DNA from: Clostridiales bacterium 38-18
GTDB lineage: Bacteria; Bacillota; Clostridia; Peptostreptococcales; Acidaminobacteraceae
Assembly (NCBI GenBank): GCA_001897605.1
Contig: MKTL01000022.1
Span: 130,653 to 194,652 of the forward strand
DNA: 64,000 nucleotides
Direction of reading: 5' to 3'
Part shown: in pieces, positions 18,484 through 25,976 of the stretch
Layout of the letters: the number at the start of each line of letters is the position of its first letter
Position numbering within the stretch: position 1 is the first letter of the stretch
The notes under the pieces: model-generated
Database searches by the model: none
What the model saw: the letters and a program-made list of their open reading frames with translations, nothing else
What the model was told of the DNA's origin: nothing
Made by a program: the position numbers and the translations under genes

Positions 18484-19500
18484 ATGCGAAAATTAAGAAT
18501 GGCCATTCTAGGCTGTGGCAGAATATCATATAAGCATGTAGAAGCAATCGTTCAAAATAAAGATGTTATTGAGTTAGTTGCGGTTTGTGATATCGTAGAA
18601 AGCCGAGCAGTTGATAGGAAAAAACAATATGAACAAATAATCTCAAATTCCAACATATCAGTTTATACGGACTATAAAGAAATGCTTAAAATAGAAGCTA
18701 TTGATGCGGTTGCAATTGCAACTGAAAGTGGCTATCATGCGAAGCATGCATTGTACTGTTTGGAACTAAAGAAGCATATTATTGTAGAAAAACCAATGGC
18801 TATGTCAGTTGAGGATGCACAGCAAATGATTGTATCCGCTGAGAGAAATGGCGTCAAACTCGCAGTATCACATCAAAACCGATTTAACGCACCGATTCAA
18901 AAATTGCGTCGGGCAATAGAAGAAGGTAGATTTGGTCGGATTATAAACGGAACGGCAAGAGTACTATGGACTAGAGATGATCATTACTATAAACAAGCAC
19001 CTTGGAGAGGGACAAAGGAACTTGATGGAGGTACATTAATGAACCAATGTATACACAACATTGACCTGCTCCAATGGATGATGAATTCAGATGTAATAAG
19101 AGTTCACGCTGAAAGAGACACCTTTCTAAGGGATATCGAAATGGAAGATTTTGGAGCCTTGCTTTTAAGATTTGATTCGGGTGCGATCGGCATTGTCGAA
19201 GGAAGTGCTTGCGTTTATCCGAGAAATCTTGAGGAGACACTGAGTATATTTGGCGAGAAAGGTACAGTTGTAATAGGAGGGTTGGCAGTTAACGAAATAA
19301 AAGTGTGGCAGTTCGAAGATGAACGTGATTACGATTTATTAGATACAAATACAAGTGTAGACTCTGTATACGGTGTAGGACACACCCCACTATACCAAGA
19401 CTTTTATGAGGCAATCCATCAAAATCGTAAGCCCTATGTCGATGGAAATGATGGTATAAGAGCACTTAAAATCATTAGAAAGGCCTATGAGATTTCTTAA
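18484..19500 (+). CDS. wbpB: Gfo/Idh/MocA oxidoreductase, WbpB/WlbA-like
   Basis: A 338-residue NAD-dependent oxidoreductase expected to oxidise C3 of UDP-GlcNAcA, creating the ketone used by WbpE. The N-terminal Rossmann segment MAILGCGRISYKHVEAI and the family EKPMAMSVEDA motif (about 99-109) are present. The central GTLMNQCIHNIDLLQWMM segment (about 180-197) matches the substrate-domain helix of this group. The ATG used here has GGAGG 5 bases upstream; the GTG four codons earlier is inside that ribosome site. It ends 155 bases before flaG, with a SigD promoter in the gap. Confidence 0.9.
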   Translation: MRKLRMAILGCGRISYKHVEAIVQNKDVIELVAVCDIVESRAVDRKKQYEQIISNSNISVYTDYKEMLKIEAIDAVAIATESGYHAKHALYCLELKKHIIVEKPMAMSVEDAQQMIVSAERNGVKLAVSHQNRFNAPIQKLRRAIEEGRFGRIINGTARVLWTRDDHYYKQAPWRGTKELDGGTLMNQCIHNIDLLQWMMNSDVIRVHAERDTFLRDIEMEDFGALLLRFDSGAIGIVEGSACVYPRNLEETLSIFGEKGTVVIGGLAVNEIKVWQFEDERDYDLLDTNTSVDSVYGVGHTPLYQDFYEAIHQNRKPYVDGNDGIRALKIIRKAYEIS

Positions 19501-19586
19501 TTGCGCCAAAGGTAGTAACCTAAGACAACAACCATCAATTAATGAGTGGGCATATGTGGCAAGTCTGAAATTAAATGTTTTTAAAT

Positions 19587-19614
19587 TAAAGATTATTGAA
19601 GAAAATGCCGATAT
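19587..19614 (+). promoter_or_regulatory. SigD promoter of the flaG-fliD-fliS operon
   Basis: TAAA at 19587-19590, a 16-base spacer and a perfect GCCGATAT at 19607-19614, about 42 bases before the flaG start. The -10 equals the Bacillus SigD consensus. Confidence 0.8.
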
Positions 19615-19655
19615 TATCAACAGAATATAATGTTCCATGGAGAGGAGAAAGCATT

Positions 19656-20057
19656 ATGAAGATAAATCAAGTCGCAATAGGTGTTAATCAGACTAATAAT
19701 GTAGGCATGGATGCCAGTATCAAAAATGGAGAACAAAAATCGCAAACGCAACCTTTAAAGCAGACAGAAAGAGCACAAGGCTCAAGCACTTCAAAAAAGA
19801 ACGACAAAAATGGTGAATCAAATCAAATCGTAGATGAAGAAATACTTCAAAAGTCGGTTGAACAGGCAAATAAGTCTTTAGAACAATATAACCGAGTTAT
19901 TGAAAGAGCGGTTCACGATAAAACACATGCAGTCATATATACGGTTAAGGATAAAGTAACTGGAGAGGTTATTCAGGAATTTCCATCTAGAAAAATTCAA
20001 GATATGATTGCAAAAATGTGGGAGTTGGCAGGGTTATTTGTGGATGAACGTGCATAG
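19656..20057 (+). CDS. flaG: FlaG family flagellar protein
   Basis: A 133-residue protein in the position just before fliD that FlaG occupies in many bacteria. FlaG influences filament length, but its mechanism is unclear. The first 60 residues are polar and disordered (Gln, Asn, Lys rich). The conserved C-terminal half has VEQANKSLEQYN and the FlaG signature KDKVTGEVIQEFPSRKIQDM near 105-124. GAGGAGAAAG precedes this ATG; the upstream in-frame ATG has no ribosome site. fliD follows after 22 bases. Confidence 0.9.
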   Translation: MKINQVAIGVNQTNNVGMDASIKNGEQKSQTQPLKQTERAQGSSTSKKNDKNGESNQIVDEEILQKSVEQANKSLEQYNRVIERAVHDKTHAVIYTVKDKVTGEVIQEFPSRKIQDMIAKMWELAGLFVDERA

Positions 20058-20079
20058 CACTAGTTAAGGAAGTGATAAT

Positions 20080-21972
20080 ATGGCAGTAACAAGATTAACT
20101 GGATTAACCTCTGGTATGGATACAGACCAAATGGTCAAAGATTTAATGAAAGCTGAGAGCGCTAGACTTAATAAGGTAAAAAAAGAGCAAACCTATGTCT
20201 CTTGGCAGCAGGAAGCTTATAGGGATATTATTACCAAAGTAAAAGCTTTACAGTCCAAATACTTTGATTCGTTAAATCCCAAAAAGAACATTAGCTCATC
20301 TTCAGCATTTGGTATGTTTAGTTATAAGATTTCGAGCAATGGGGTTGCCTCAACAGCGATTGATGTAACGGCTAATGCAGATATTACCTCAAAAAATTAC
20401 ACCATTGACAGCATCACTCAGCTGGCAACTAAAGATACGATGTCAGGTGTGGCATCTGGGATGCGTGGTGTTACAACGAGTGGTTTTGATATGGCAACTT
20501 TTGAGTCGGACATGAACATGGAAGATTTCAGTATGTCTCTTAGTATTGCGGGCAAAACAAAAGTGATATCGATTGCTCAAAGTGAGTATACAGGGTTAAC
20601 GACGGATCAATTTAAGGATCTTCTAAATACAAAGATTACTTCAGAGTTTGGCTCTGACTATACCAATATCGTTTCGAATGTAAATGGTGAACTGAAGTTT
20701 GACCTTGCAGGATCAAATGTAAAAGTTTTTAATTATACCGGAACAACAAGTTTAACCGCATTAGGATTTACTAGTGGGCAGTCAAATTATGATTTTTCAA
20801 CTAAATCAATTGGTGAAATTTTTGGTTTAACAGATACAGATTTAACTAATTTGAAGGTTAATGGAAAGACGTTTTCACTTTCAGCGTCTGATAATTATTC
20901 TACTATGATGAGTAAGCTAAATAAAGCAGGTTTAGGTGCAACCCTTTCGTATGACAGTATGAAGGATAAATTCAGTTTGACTTCAAATACTGAAGGGAAC
21001 TTAAATAACATTGAAATTGAAAGTGGCTCTTCTACAGAAGCATTTTTCTCAAAAATTTTTGGTGTAGCAGATTTTTCTTCTACTGACTACGAAAGAACAG
21101 AAGGTAAAAATGCACTTTTAAGTATCAATGGGGTTTCAGTAGTGCAAAGCAGCAATACTTTCACAATAGATGGTTTAACCTATAATCTTAAAGAAACTTC
21201 CACGAATCCAGTAGATATCGCGATTTCCGTTGACAAAACCTCGATTATTGATAATATTAAAGAGTTTGTGACAGAATTTAATAAGCTTATCGATGATGTT
21301 AGCACCAAATACGGAGAAAAAAGATATTATGACTATGAACCATTAACAGATGATGAAAGAGACGCACTTTCTGATGATGAGGTAACAAAATGGGAAGAGA
21401 AAGCTAAATCAGGTGTCATTAGAGGATCCTCTGAGCTAGATACGTTTATTACTCGATTAAGAAATGCTCTTGTTGAACCAGTTGATGGCGTGGGTATTAG
21501 CTTAAGTTCAATCGGTATAACCAGTAACAGTTATCTTGATAAAGGCAAGTTGTCAATTGATGAAACTAAGTTATCCGAAAAATTAGAAACGAACTACGAC
21601 GATATCGTTAATCTATTCTCGCAACAATCAGATCAGCCATATTTAACGGGGAATTCATCCGAGAGATACAAGGAAAGTGGGATTGGATCAAGATTAAATG
21701 ACATCATGAATGATTACGCAAGAACTACTCGTGATGATAAAGGAAATAAAGGTATTTTAGTCAACAAGGCAGGTGTTTTAAACGATTCAAGTGTTCTAAC
21801 CAATGAACTAACAAAAAAAATGTTGGACTATGACACTCGAATATCAACTTTAGAAGATTATCTTTCTGATAAAGAAACGTATTATTACAATATGTTCTCA
21901 GCTATGGAGACTGCAATGTCGAAACTACAATCACAAGCTGATTCTTTAGTCAATATGTTAGGTAGCAACTAA
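20080..21972 (+). CDS. fliD: Flagellar filament cap protein FliD (HAP2)
   Basis: FliD forms the cap at the filament tip and helps flagellin fold into place. The 630-residue product begins RLTGLTSGMDTDQMVKDLM, the conserved N-terminal helix, and ends with a heptad-rich helix (SALETAM-like, MEKLQSQADSLVNML-type). The body is a Ser/Thr-rich set of beta domains, and a charged YGEKRYYDYEPLTDDE segment lies near 409-424. Length is typical. The stop codon overlaps the next start (TAATG), so it is coupled to the chaperone gene. Confidence 0.96.
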   Translation: MAVTRLTGLTSGMDTDQMVKDLMKAESARLNKVKKEQTYVSWQQEAYRDIITKVKALQSKYFDSLNPKKNISSSSAFGMFSYKISSNGVASTAIDVTANADITSKNYTIDSITQLATKDTMSGVASGMRGVTTSGFDMATFESDMNMEDFSMSLSIAGKTKVISIAQSEYTGLTTDQFKDLLNTKITSEFGSDYTNIVSNVNGELKFDLAGSNVKVFNYTGTTSLTALGFTSGQSNYDFSTKSIGEIFGLTDTDLTNLKVNGKTFSLSASDNYSTMMSKLNKAGLGATLSYDSMKDKFSLTSNTEGNLNNIEIESGSSTEAFFSKIFGVADFSSTDYERTEGKNALLSINGVSVVQSSNTFTIDGLTYNLKETSTNPVDIAISVDKTSIIDNIKEFVTEFNKLIDDVSTKYGEKRYYDYEPLTDDERDALSDDEVTKWEEKAKSGVIRGSSELDTFITRLRNALVEPVDGVGISLSSIGITSNSYLDKGKLSIDETKLSEKLETNYDDIVNLFSQQSDQPYLTGNSSERYKESGIGSRLNDIMNDYARTTRDDKGNKGILVNKAGVLNDSSVLTNELTKKMLDYDTRISTLEDYLSDKETYYYNMFSAMETAMSKLQSQADSLVNMLGSN

Positions 21973-22337
21973 TGGAAACAATAAAATCGATAGTCGATCA
22001 ATTGATGAAAGAAACTAAAATAATGCACAGTGCTCTGAAGGCAGGGGATTTAGAAGTTGCTTTAGAGGCGCTAAATGAAAGAGACCAACTTATTAGCTTG
22101 CTTGAAAAGTTAGATGTTCCTGAAAGAGCAAAAAACATCAGAGAAATCTATCCAGAATATGAAGTAATAGATAAAGAATGCAAAGCTTTGATTCAAGAAT
22201 TAAGAGATGAAACCGAAGAAGCATTCTATAAGAACAGAAGCTTAAAACACCAAACGCATAAGAATCGAATTGCACACGATAGGTATAGTAATAACGCTTT
22301 AAGTGAATTTGGTTCCAGAATTGATAACAGAAAGTAG
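21972..22337 (+). CDS. FliT-like flagellar chaperone (putative)
   Basis: A 121-residue all-helical protein rich in Glu, Lys and Leu (METIKSIVDQLMKETK, ALEALNERDQLISLLEKL). Size, helical content and place between fliD and fliS fit the FliT-type export chaperones that bind FliD. The sequence itself carries no decisive motif, so the call is mostly context. It overlaps fliD by 1 base and is followed 10 bases later by fliS. Confidence 0.65.
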   Translation: METIKSIVDQLMKETKIMHSALKAGDLEVALEALNERDQLISLLEKLDVPERAKNIREIYPEYEVIDKECKALIQELRDETEEAFYKNRSLKHQTHKNRIAHDRYSNNALSEFGSRIDNRK

Positions 22338-22347
22338 GAGGCGTAAT

Positions 22348-22821
22348 ATGGCAGTCATGAACCCATATAATTATTCAAAACCTAAAAATTATATAAGGGT
22401 TGAACCTCAATCTAAGCAAGAGACTGGGTTATTGTCGAGTGAAAGAAAAGTCAGTTCAGTTACTGACAAAATGGATCAGTATCTCGAGAGTAAAATTATA
22501 GCAGCAAAGCCTGAGGAATTGACCTATATGCTTTATGAAGGTATGGTCAAATTCATTAAGAAGGCACTACTTTTTTTGGAAAGTGGTAATCATGAACAAG
22601 TGAATTACAATACCCAAAGAGCTCAGGCTATTGTCGATGAGCTGAGAAGCACCCTTAATATGGATGTTCCATTGAGTGTAAGTTTAGACACTTTATATGA
22701 ATATTTAAATTACAAGTTGTTATTAGCGAATGTCGATAAAAGCGAGTCTCATTTCAACGAAGCACTTGAAATTGCTGAAAATTTTAAAGATACTTGGAAA
22801 GAAGCATTCAACATAAAGTAA
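22348..22821 (+). CDS. fliS: Flagellin export chaperone FliS
   Basis: FliS binds the C-terminal helices of flagellin and prevents early polymerisation. From the ATG with AGGAGG upstream the product is 157 residues. The first 45 residues are polar; the four-helix core then follows: KIIAAKPEELTYMLYEGMVKFIKKAL-type helix at about 48-73 (AKPEELTYMLYEG is the family hallmark), RAQAIVDELRSTLN near 92-105 and YLNYKLLLANVDKS near 120-133. The N-terminal extension is longer than in typical FliS of about 125 residues. Confidence 0.92.
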   Translation: MAVMNPYNYSKPKNYIRVEPQSKQETGLLSSERKVSSVTDKMDQYLESKIIAAKPEELTYMLYEGMVKFIKKALLFLESGNHEQVNYNTQRAQAIVDELRSTLNMDVPLSVSLDTLYEYLNYKLLLANVDKSESHFNEALEIAENFKDTWKEAFNIK

Positions 22822-22905
22822 AGTTTACAAAGATTTTTTATTTAAGTAATCAAATTTGAGGTATAATTTGAGTATTAGATTACTTTTTTGAAAGGAAGGA
22901 TTCGA

Positions 22906-23085
22906 ATGAATATACAACCTTCTGGATATCAAGCTCAAATGCTTACCAGTGTTAAGCAAGCTGTAAATGTTTCAATGCTAAAAAAAGTGATGAATCAGGA
23001 TGCCCAATCAGTAGACAATATAGTAAAGGCCATGGAACAATCCGTATCACCACATTTAGGACAAAATCTAGATATTAAGTTATAA
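22906..23085 (+). CDS. YjfB-family putative motility protein
   Basis: A 59-residue protein with the pattern of the small YjfB family: GYQAQMLTSVKQAVNVSMLKKVMNQDAQSVDNIV, a predicted amphipathic helix followed by a short tail. YjfB homologues lie in flagellar operons or SigD regulons; function is unknown. The ATG used has GGAAGGA upstream, and the longer frame from 22888 starts inside that site. A TATAAT-like box at 22862-22867 and a downstream terminator suggest it can be made as a separate transcript. Confidence 0.75.
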   Translation: MNIQPSGYQAQMLTSVKQAVNVSMLKKVMNQDAQSVDNIVKAMEQSVSPHLGQNLDIKL

Positions 23086-23090
23086 TTAAT

Positions 23091-23120
23091 AAGGTTAAGC
23101 ATATGCTTAGCCTTATTTTT
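23091..23120 (+). terminator. Rho-independent terminator after the YjfB-like gene
   Basis: AAGGTTAAGC and GCTTAGCCTT pair (one G-U) around ATAT, followed by ATTTTT, 5 bases after the stop. Confidence 0.88.
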
Positions 23121-23141
23121 CATTTAGCATCAGGAGGGAAT

Positions 23142-23579
23142 ATGAAGGTAGTTCAAAGTATTGAAGATGTTTTGATGGAAAAAATCATATTTCAAAAACA
23201 AGTAATTAGTAATTTTCGAGAAATTGATCACCTGAATGGTATAAATCAAATGGATACAAAAATTCAAATGGGGCAGATTTTTGAAGATATAGAGACCTGT
23301 ACGGGGAAAATGCTAGAGCTGGATTTAAGGTTTACTAACTACTTTGAACAGTATAAAAGGGTGACGGGGATAAAATCTCTTGAAGAGTTAGACCGCAATC
23401 AGCAAAAATCATTTACACTCATTCAACAGCTCGTTGCAAAGGTAAATTCACTTCAGGATCAAATTAATAATTTAAAAGACCATTGGGCTGAAGAGGACAG
23501 TTCTATTAGACGTATTATTGCTGAGACTAGGCAAAAACAAAAAGCAACAGCTGCTTATAAAAACATAAATAAATTATAA
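23142..23579 (+). CDS. Coiled-coil protein of unknown function, flagellar context
   Basis: A 145-residue, almost wholly helical, highly charged protein with heptad-like spacing in the second half (LVAKVNSLQDQINNLKDHW near 99-117). AGGAGG lies just before the ATG. It has no membrane segment or signal peptide. Position and character recall FlgN or another export chaperone, but no motif proves it. It lies directly after the YjfB terminator and 75 bases before hpf. Confidence 0.6.
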   Translation: MKVVQSIEDVLMEKIIFQKQVISNFREIDHLNGINQMDTKIQMGQIFEDIETCTGKMLELDLRFTNYFEQYKRVTGIKSLEELDRNQQKSFTLIQQLVAKVNSLQDQINNLKDHWAEEDSSIRRIIAETRQKQKATAAYKNINKL

Positions 23580-23654
23580 AAAAATATCTTTTAATTGGTT
23601 AGTATATCCTATGGTGGGTATAATCCTAATATCAAAAGTAAAGGGGTTGAGCTT

Positions 23655-24185
23655 ATGAAAGTAAACGTGACAGGAAGAAACCTAGTTATTACTGATGCTA
23701 TTAGAGAACAAGTAGAAAAGAAATTATCAAAATTTGATAAGATGTTTAATAGTGACATCGAAGCAAGCGCTACATTTAGTGTACAAAAGAATAAACACAT
23801 CGTGGAGGTGACTATTCCCCTTAAGAATGGGGCTTTATTTAGAGCAGAAGCAATTTCAGACGACATGTATATGTCGATTGATGAAGCGATAGATCGTATT
23901 TCTAAACAAATGAAGAAACATAAAACCAAACTTGAAAAAAGATTCCATTCAAATGATTCAATTCGTTTTGAAGAGATCCCGGACACAGTCGAACCGATCG
24001 TTGAGTCTTCAATTGTTAAAACCAAGAGATTCGGAGTTAAGCCAATGGGACCAGAAGAGGCTGTATTACAAATGGAGCTTCTAGGACATGATTTTTTCGT
24101 ATTTTTAAATGGTGATACAGAAGAAATCAATGTGGTCTACAAACGAAAAGATGGTGATTTTGGTTTAATTGAGCCCTATTTATAG
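23655..24185 (+). CDS. hpf: Ribosome hibernation promoting factor, long form
   Basis: A 176-residue long HPF that dimerises 70S ribosomes into 100S particles in stationary phase. The N-terminal domain starts MKVNVTGRNLVITDAIREQVEKKLSKFDK and includes ISKQMKKHKTKLEKR near 85-99. The C-terminal dimerisation domain has TKRFGVKPMGPEEAVLQMELLGHDFFVF (about 123-150) and ends VYKRKDGDFGLIEP. AAGGGG lies 9 bases before this ATG; the upstream in-frame start lacks a site. hpf next to flagellar and secA genes is a common Gram-positive order. Confidence 0.96.
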   Translation: MKVNVTGRNLVITDAIREQVEKKLSKFDKMFNSDIEASATFSVQKNKHIVEVTIPLKNGALFRAEAISDDMYMSIDEAIDRISKQMKKHKTKLEKRFHSNDSIRFEEIPDTVEPIVESSIVKTKRFGVKPMGPEEAVLQMELLGHDFFVFLNGDTEEINVVYKRKDGDFGLIEPYL

Positions 24186-24204
24186 ATTCAATAACTAAAG
24201 ATAT

Positions 24205-24245
24205 AAAGCCGAGTATTAGCAAATGCTTTTACTCGGCTTTTTGTT
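24205..24245 (+). terminator. Rho-independent terminator after hpf
   Basis: An 11-bp stem (AAAGCCGAGTA with TACTCGGCTTT) followed by TTTTGTTTT. Confidence 0.92.
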
Positions 24246-24296
24246 TTGCTTAATTCAAGGCTAAATTAAACGATGCGCTTATGGTATAACGACACC

Positions 24297-24431
24297 TTAA
24301 CAATTGCTCTTTATGTACTCAACACAAGACTCACAAATAAAATGATCTTTAAATACGACTACGTCATGTACCTCTCTGCAAATCTTACAATATGATGTCT
24401 CTGTCTTATGTGGATTATTATAGACTTTCAT
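24297..24431 (-). CDS. Small zinc-finger protein, Gin/CsfB-like (44 residues)
   Basis: A short minus-strand frame with AAGGGGAAG 5-6 bases before its ATG. The product MKVYNNPHKT... carries Cys15-x-x-Cys18 and Cys33-x-x-Cys36 (YCKIC and FICESC), with VVVFKDHFICESCVEYI between and after. The spacing and the CxxC-(about 14)-CxxC plan match the anti-sigma-G factor Gin (CsfB) of spore formers. If correct, it would imply a sporulation-type regulator in this organism. Alternatively it is another small zinc ribbon. It lies downstream of the XRE regulator on the same strand, 106 bases away. Confidence 0.65.
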   Translation of the reverse strand: MKVYNNPHKTETSYCKICREVHDVVVFKDHFICESCVEYIKSNC

Positions 24432-24537
24432 AAGCTCTTCCCCTTTCTGTTTACAAATATTTACAAATTACTATAAAAGTATAACATTTTTTAGGAAAAG
24501 TCGCAATACAATTGTCAGAAAATTACAAAATAAGGAT

Positions 24538-24909
24538 TTATTTCATAGTGCTTTTGTGCTTTTCATAGATTAACTCTGCATATTCCTTAATCTTAAGTAG
24601 CTCTGTTAAAGGAAGTTCATTGATTTTTTCTTGAGGCAGTATAATAAAATGTATGTCTTTAGTTGCACTGGAATTAAAATGATAGGCTTCGTAGGATTCA
24701 TTTACAGTTTCGTTATAAAAATAGCTAATCAAATATGCTGGCGGTAGCTCCAAAAGATGAGAATAATCGATGATTAAATTAATATCAGGATCTCTCAGAT
24801 TGTTTTCATAATTGCTCAAAGCGGTATTGGATATGTTAAGTCTAGAAGCCACTTCTTTTTGGCTCATGTTATATGCTTCACGTAGAGACTTTAGTTTTTC
24901 ACCGATCAT
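24538..24909 (-). CDS. XRE-family helix-turn-helix regulator
   Basis: A 123-residue protein with an N-terminal Cro/CI HTH (KLKSLREAYNMSQKEVASRLNIS, then TALSNYENNLRDPDI). The C-terminal half is short and acidic-aromatic, ending with a helix (LTELLKIKEYAELIYEKHK). Size and layout resemble small SinR/ImmR-type repressors. The sensing partner is unknown. Two short palindromes at 24976-24986 and 25004-25018 lie upstream and could be operators for autoregulation or for the divergent DUF5317 gene. Confidence 0.85.
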   Translation of the reverse strand: MIGEKLKSLREAYNMSQKEVASRLNISNTALSNYENNLRDPDINLIIDYSHLLELPPAYLISYFYNETVNESYEAYHFNSSATKDIHFIILPQEKINELPLTELLKIKEYAELIYEKHKSTMK

Positions 24910-24975
24910 AAAATATACCTCAACATAACGATTAAAGAAATTTTATCATAGAAGAAAGTTGAATTCTGATATATC

Positions 24976-25018
24976 CACGAAACGTGAAAAACCAACATAA
25001 TATTTCACATATTGTGAA
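24976..25018. promoter_or_regulatory. Pair of palindromes between divergent XRE and DUF5317 genes (possible operators)
   Basis: CACG-AAA-CGTG at 24976-24986 and TTCACA-TAT-TGTGAA at 25004-25018. The 345-base gap between the divergent starts is otherwise AT-rich and shows no gene. Binding by the XRE protein is a guess from position. Confidence 0.4.
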
Positions 25019-25253
25019 TTATGGTGATGATTCGAAGATGATTTTTTTGTCCATATAGTAATGTTTTAATAACAAAAGTGGCCACTTATAAATACAATGT
25101 TTTTAAAATGTTCATACAATTGTCGCGAAGCATTAAATCTAAGATGCTATAATAAAAGTCGCCTAATATAGCAATATTTGAAATAACTGCGATTTGTGAT
25201 AAAATAAACTGTATGTATAAGACTTGTATTTATAACCGTATAAGGAGTGTGCT

Positions 25254-25850
25254 ATGTATATTGAAGCAATTATATTAGGTGTCATCATAGGAATGGCTCG
25301 CAACGGTAGAATAAGCAATTTTTTTGAAGTTCGTTTTAAAGGGTGGGGCTTAAGCGTTTTAGCGTTTTTACTGTTTTTAGTACCTTACGGTGTAAAAGCG
25401 TTTGGCATTGGCTTTGAAAGTGTAGAACTGTTTCCATTTGCAGCTATGGTTGTAATTGCCGTAATTGCTCTTTTAAATTTTGAAAAGACTGGAATGAAAA
25501 TTATTTTATTAGGTCTCGGCTTAAACCTTTTAATTATGGGTTTAAATGGTTTTCAAATGCCGATTGATACACTTAAAATGACAGATCTTGGATTTCATTC
25601 TTTTGTTGAATCTCTCAGTAGTGGGGAAGTGGTAAACTATACCTCACTTGAAGGTGCACATACATTGAGCACATACCTAGGAAAGGTGATAGAGCTGCCT
25701 AAAGCATACCCGTTGGCTAAAGTCCTTAGCGTAGGTGATTTATTGATTTCTCTTGGTATTGCGATATTGATACAATACGAGATGCTATTGTCTTCACTAA
25801 AGAGCAGAGGGTCAATGGTACAATTTAGCTATAATTCTAAGATTAGGTAG
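25254..25850 (+). CDS. DUF5317 family integral membrane protein
   Basis: A 198-residue protein with about five hydrophobic segments (MYIEAIILGVIIGMA near the start; LSVLAFLLFLVPYG about 33-46; AAMVVIAVIALLNF about 62-75; IILLGLGLNLLIMGL about 82-96; VLSVGDLLISLGIAILI about 160-176). The RNGRISNFFEVRFKGWGL segment after the first helix and PIDTLKMTDL near 103-112 fit DUF5317, a Firmicutes family of unknown function. GGAGTG precedes the ATG. Confidence 0.75.
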   Translation: MYIEAIILGVIIGMARNGRISNFFEVRFKGWGLSVLAFLLFLVPYGVKAFGIGFESVELFPFAAMVVIAVIALLNFEKTGMKIILLGLGLNLLIMGLNGFQMPIDTLKMTDLGFHSFVESLSSGEVVNYTSLEGAHTLSTYLGKVIELPKAYPLAKVLSVGDLLISLGIAILIQYEMLLSSLKSRGSMVQFSYNSKIR

Positions 25851-25976
25851 TTGTACTCTAATAGTAAAAATCAAACAGTCGTTATTATAATCGTATTAAA
25901 ATTCTTGGTATAAAAAACGGCGGACAAATTAAGCTGGATAATAGAAATAAAAAATTAAAAGATAGAGGACAGTATT

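Noticed and set aside
23609..24130. 173-codon minus-strand open frame opposite hpf
   Set aside because: It is the antisense shadow of a confident hpf gene, rich in Ser, Ile and Phe as expected for such shadows.
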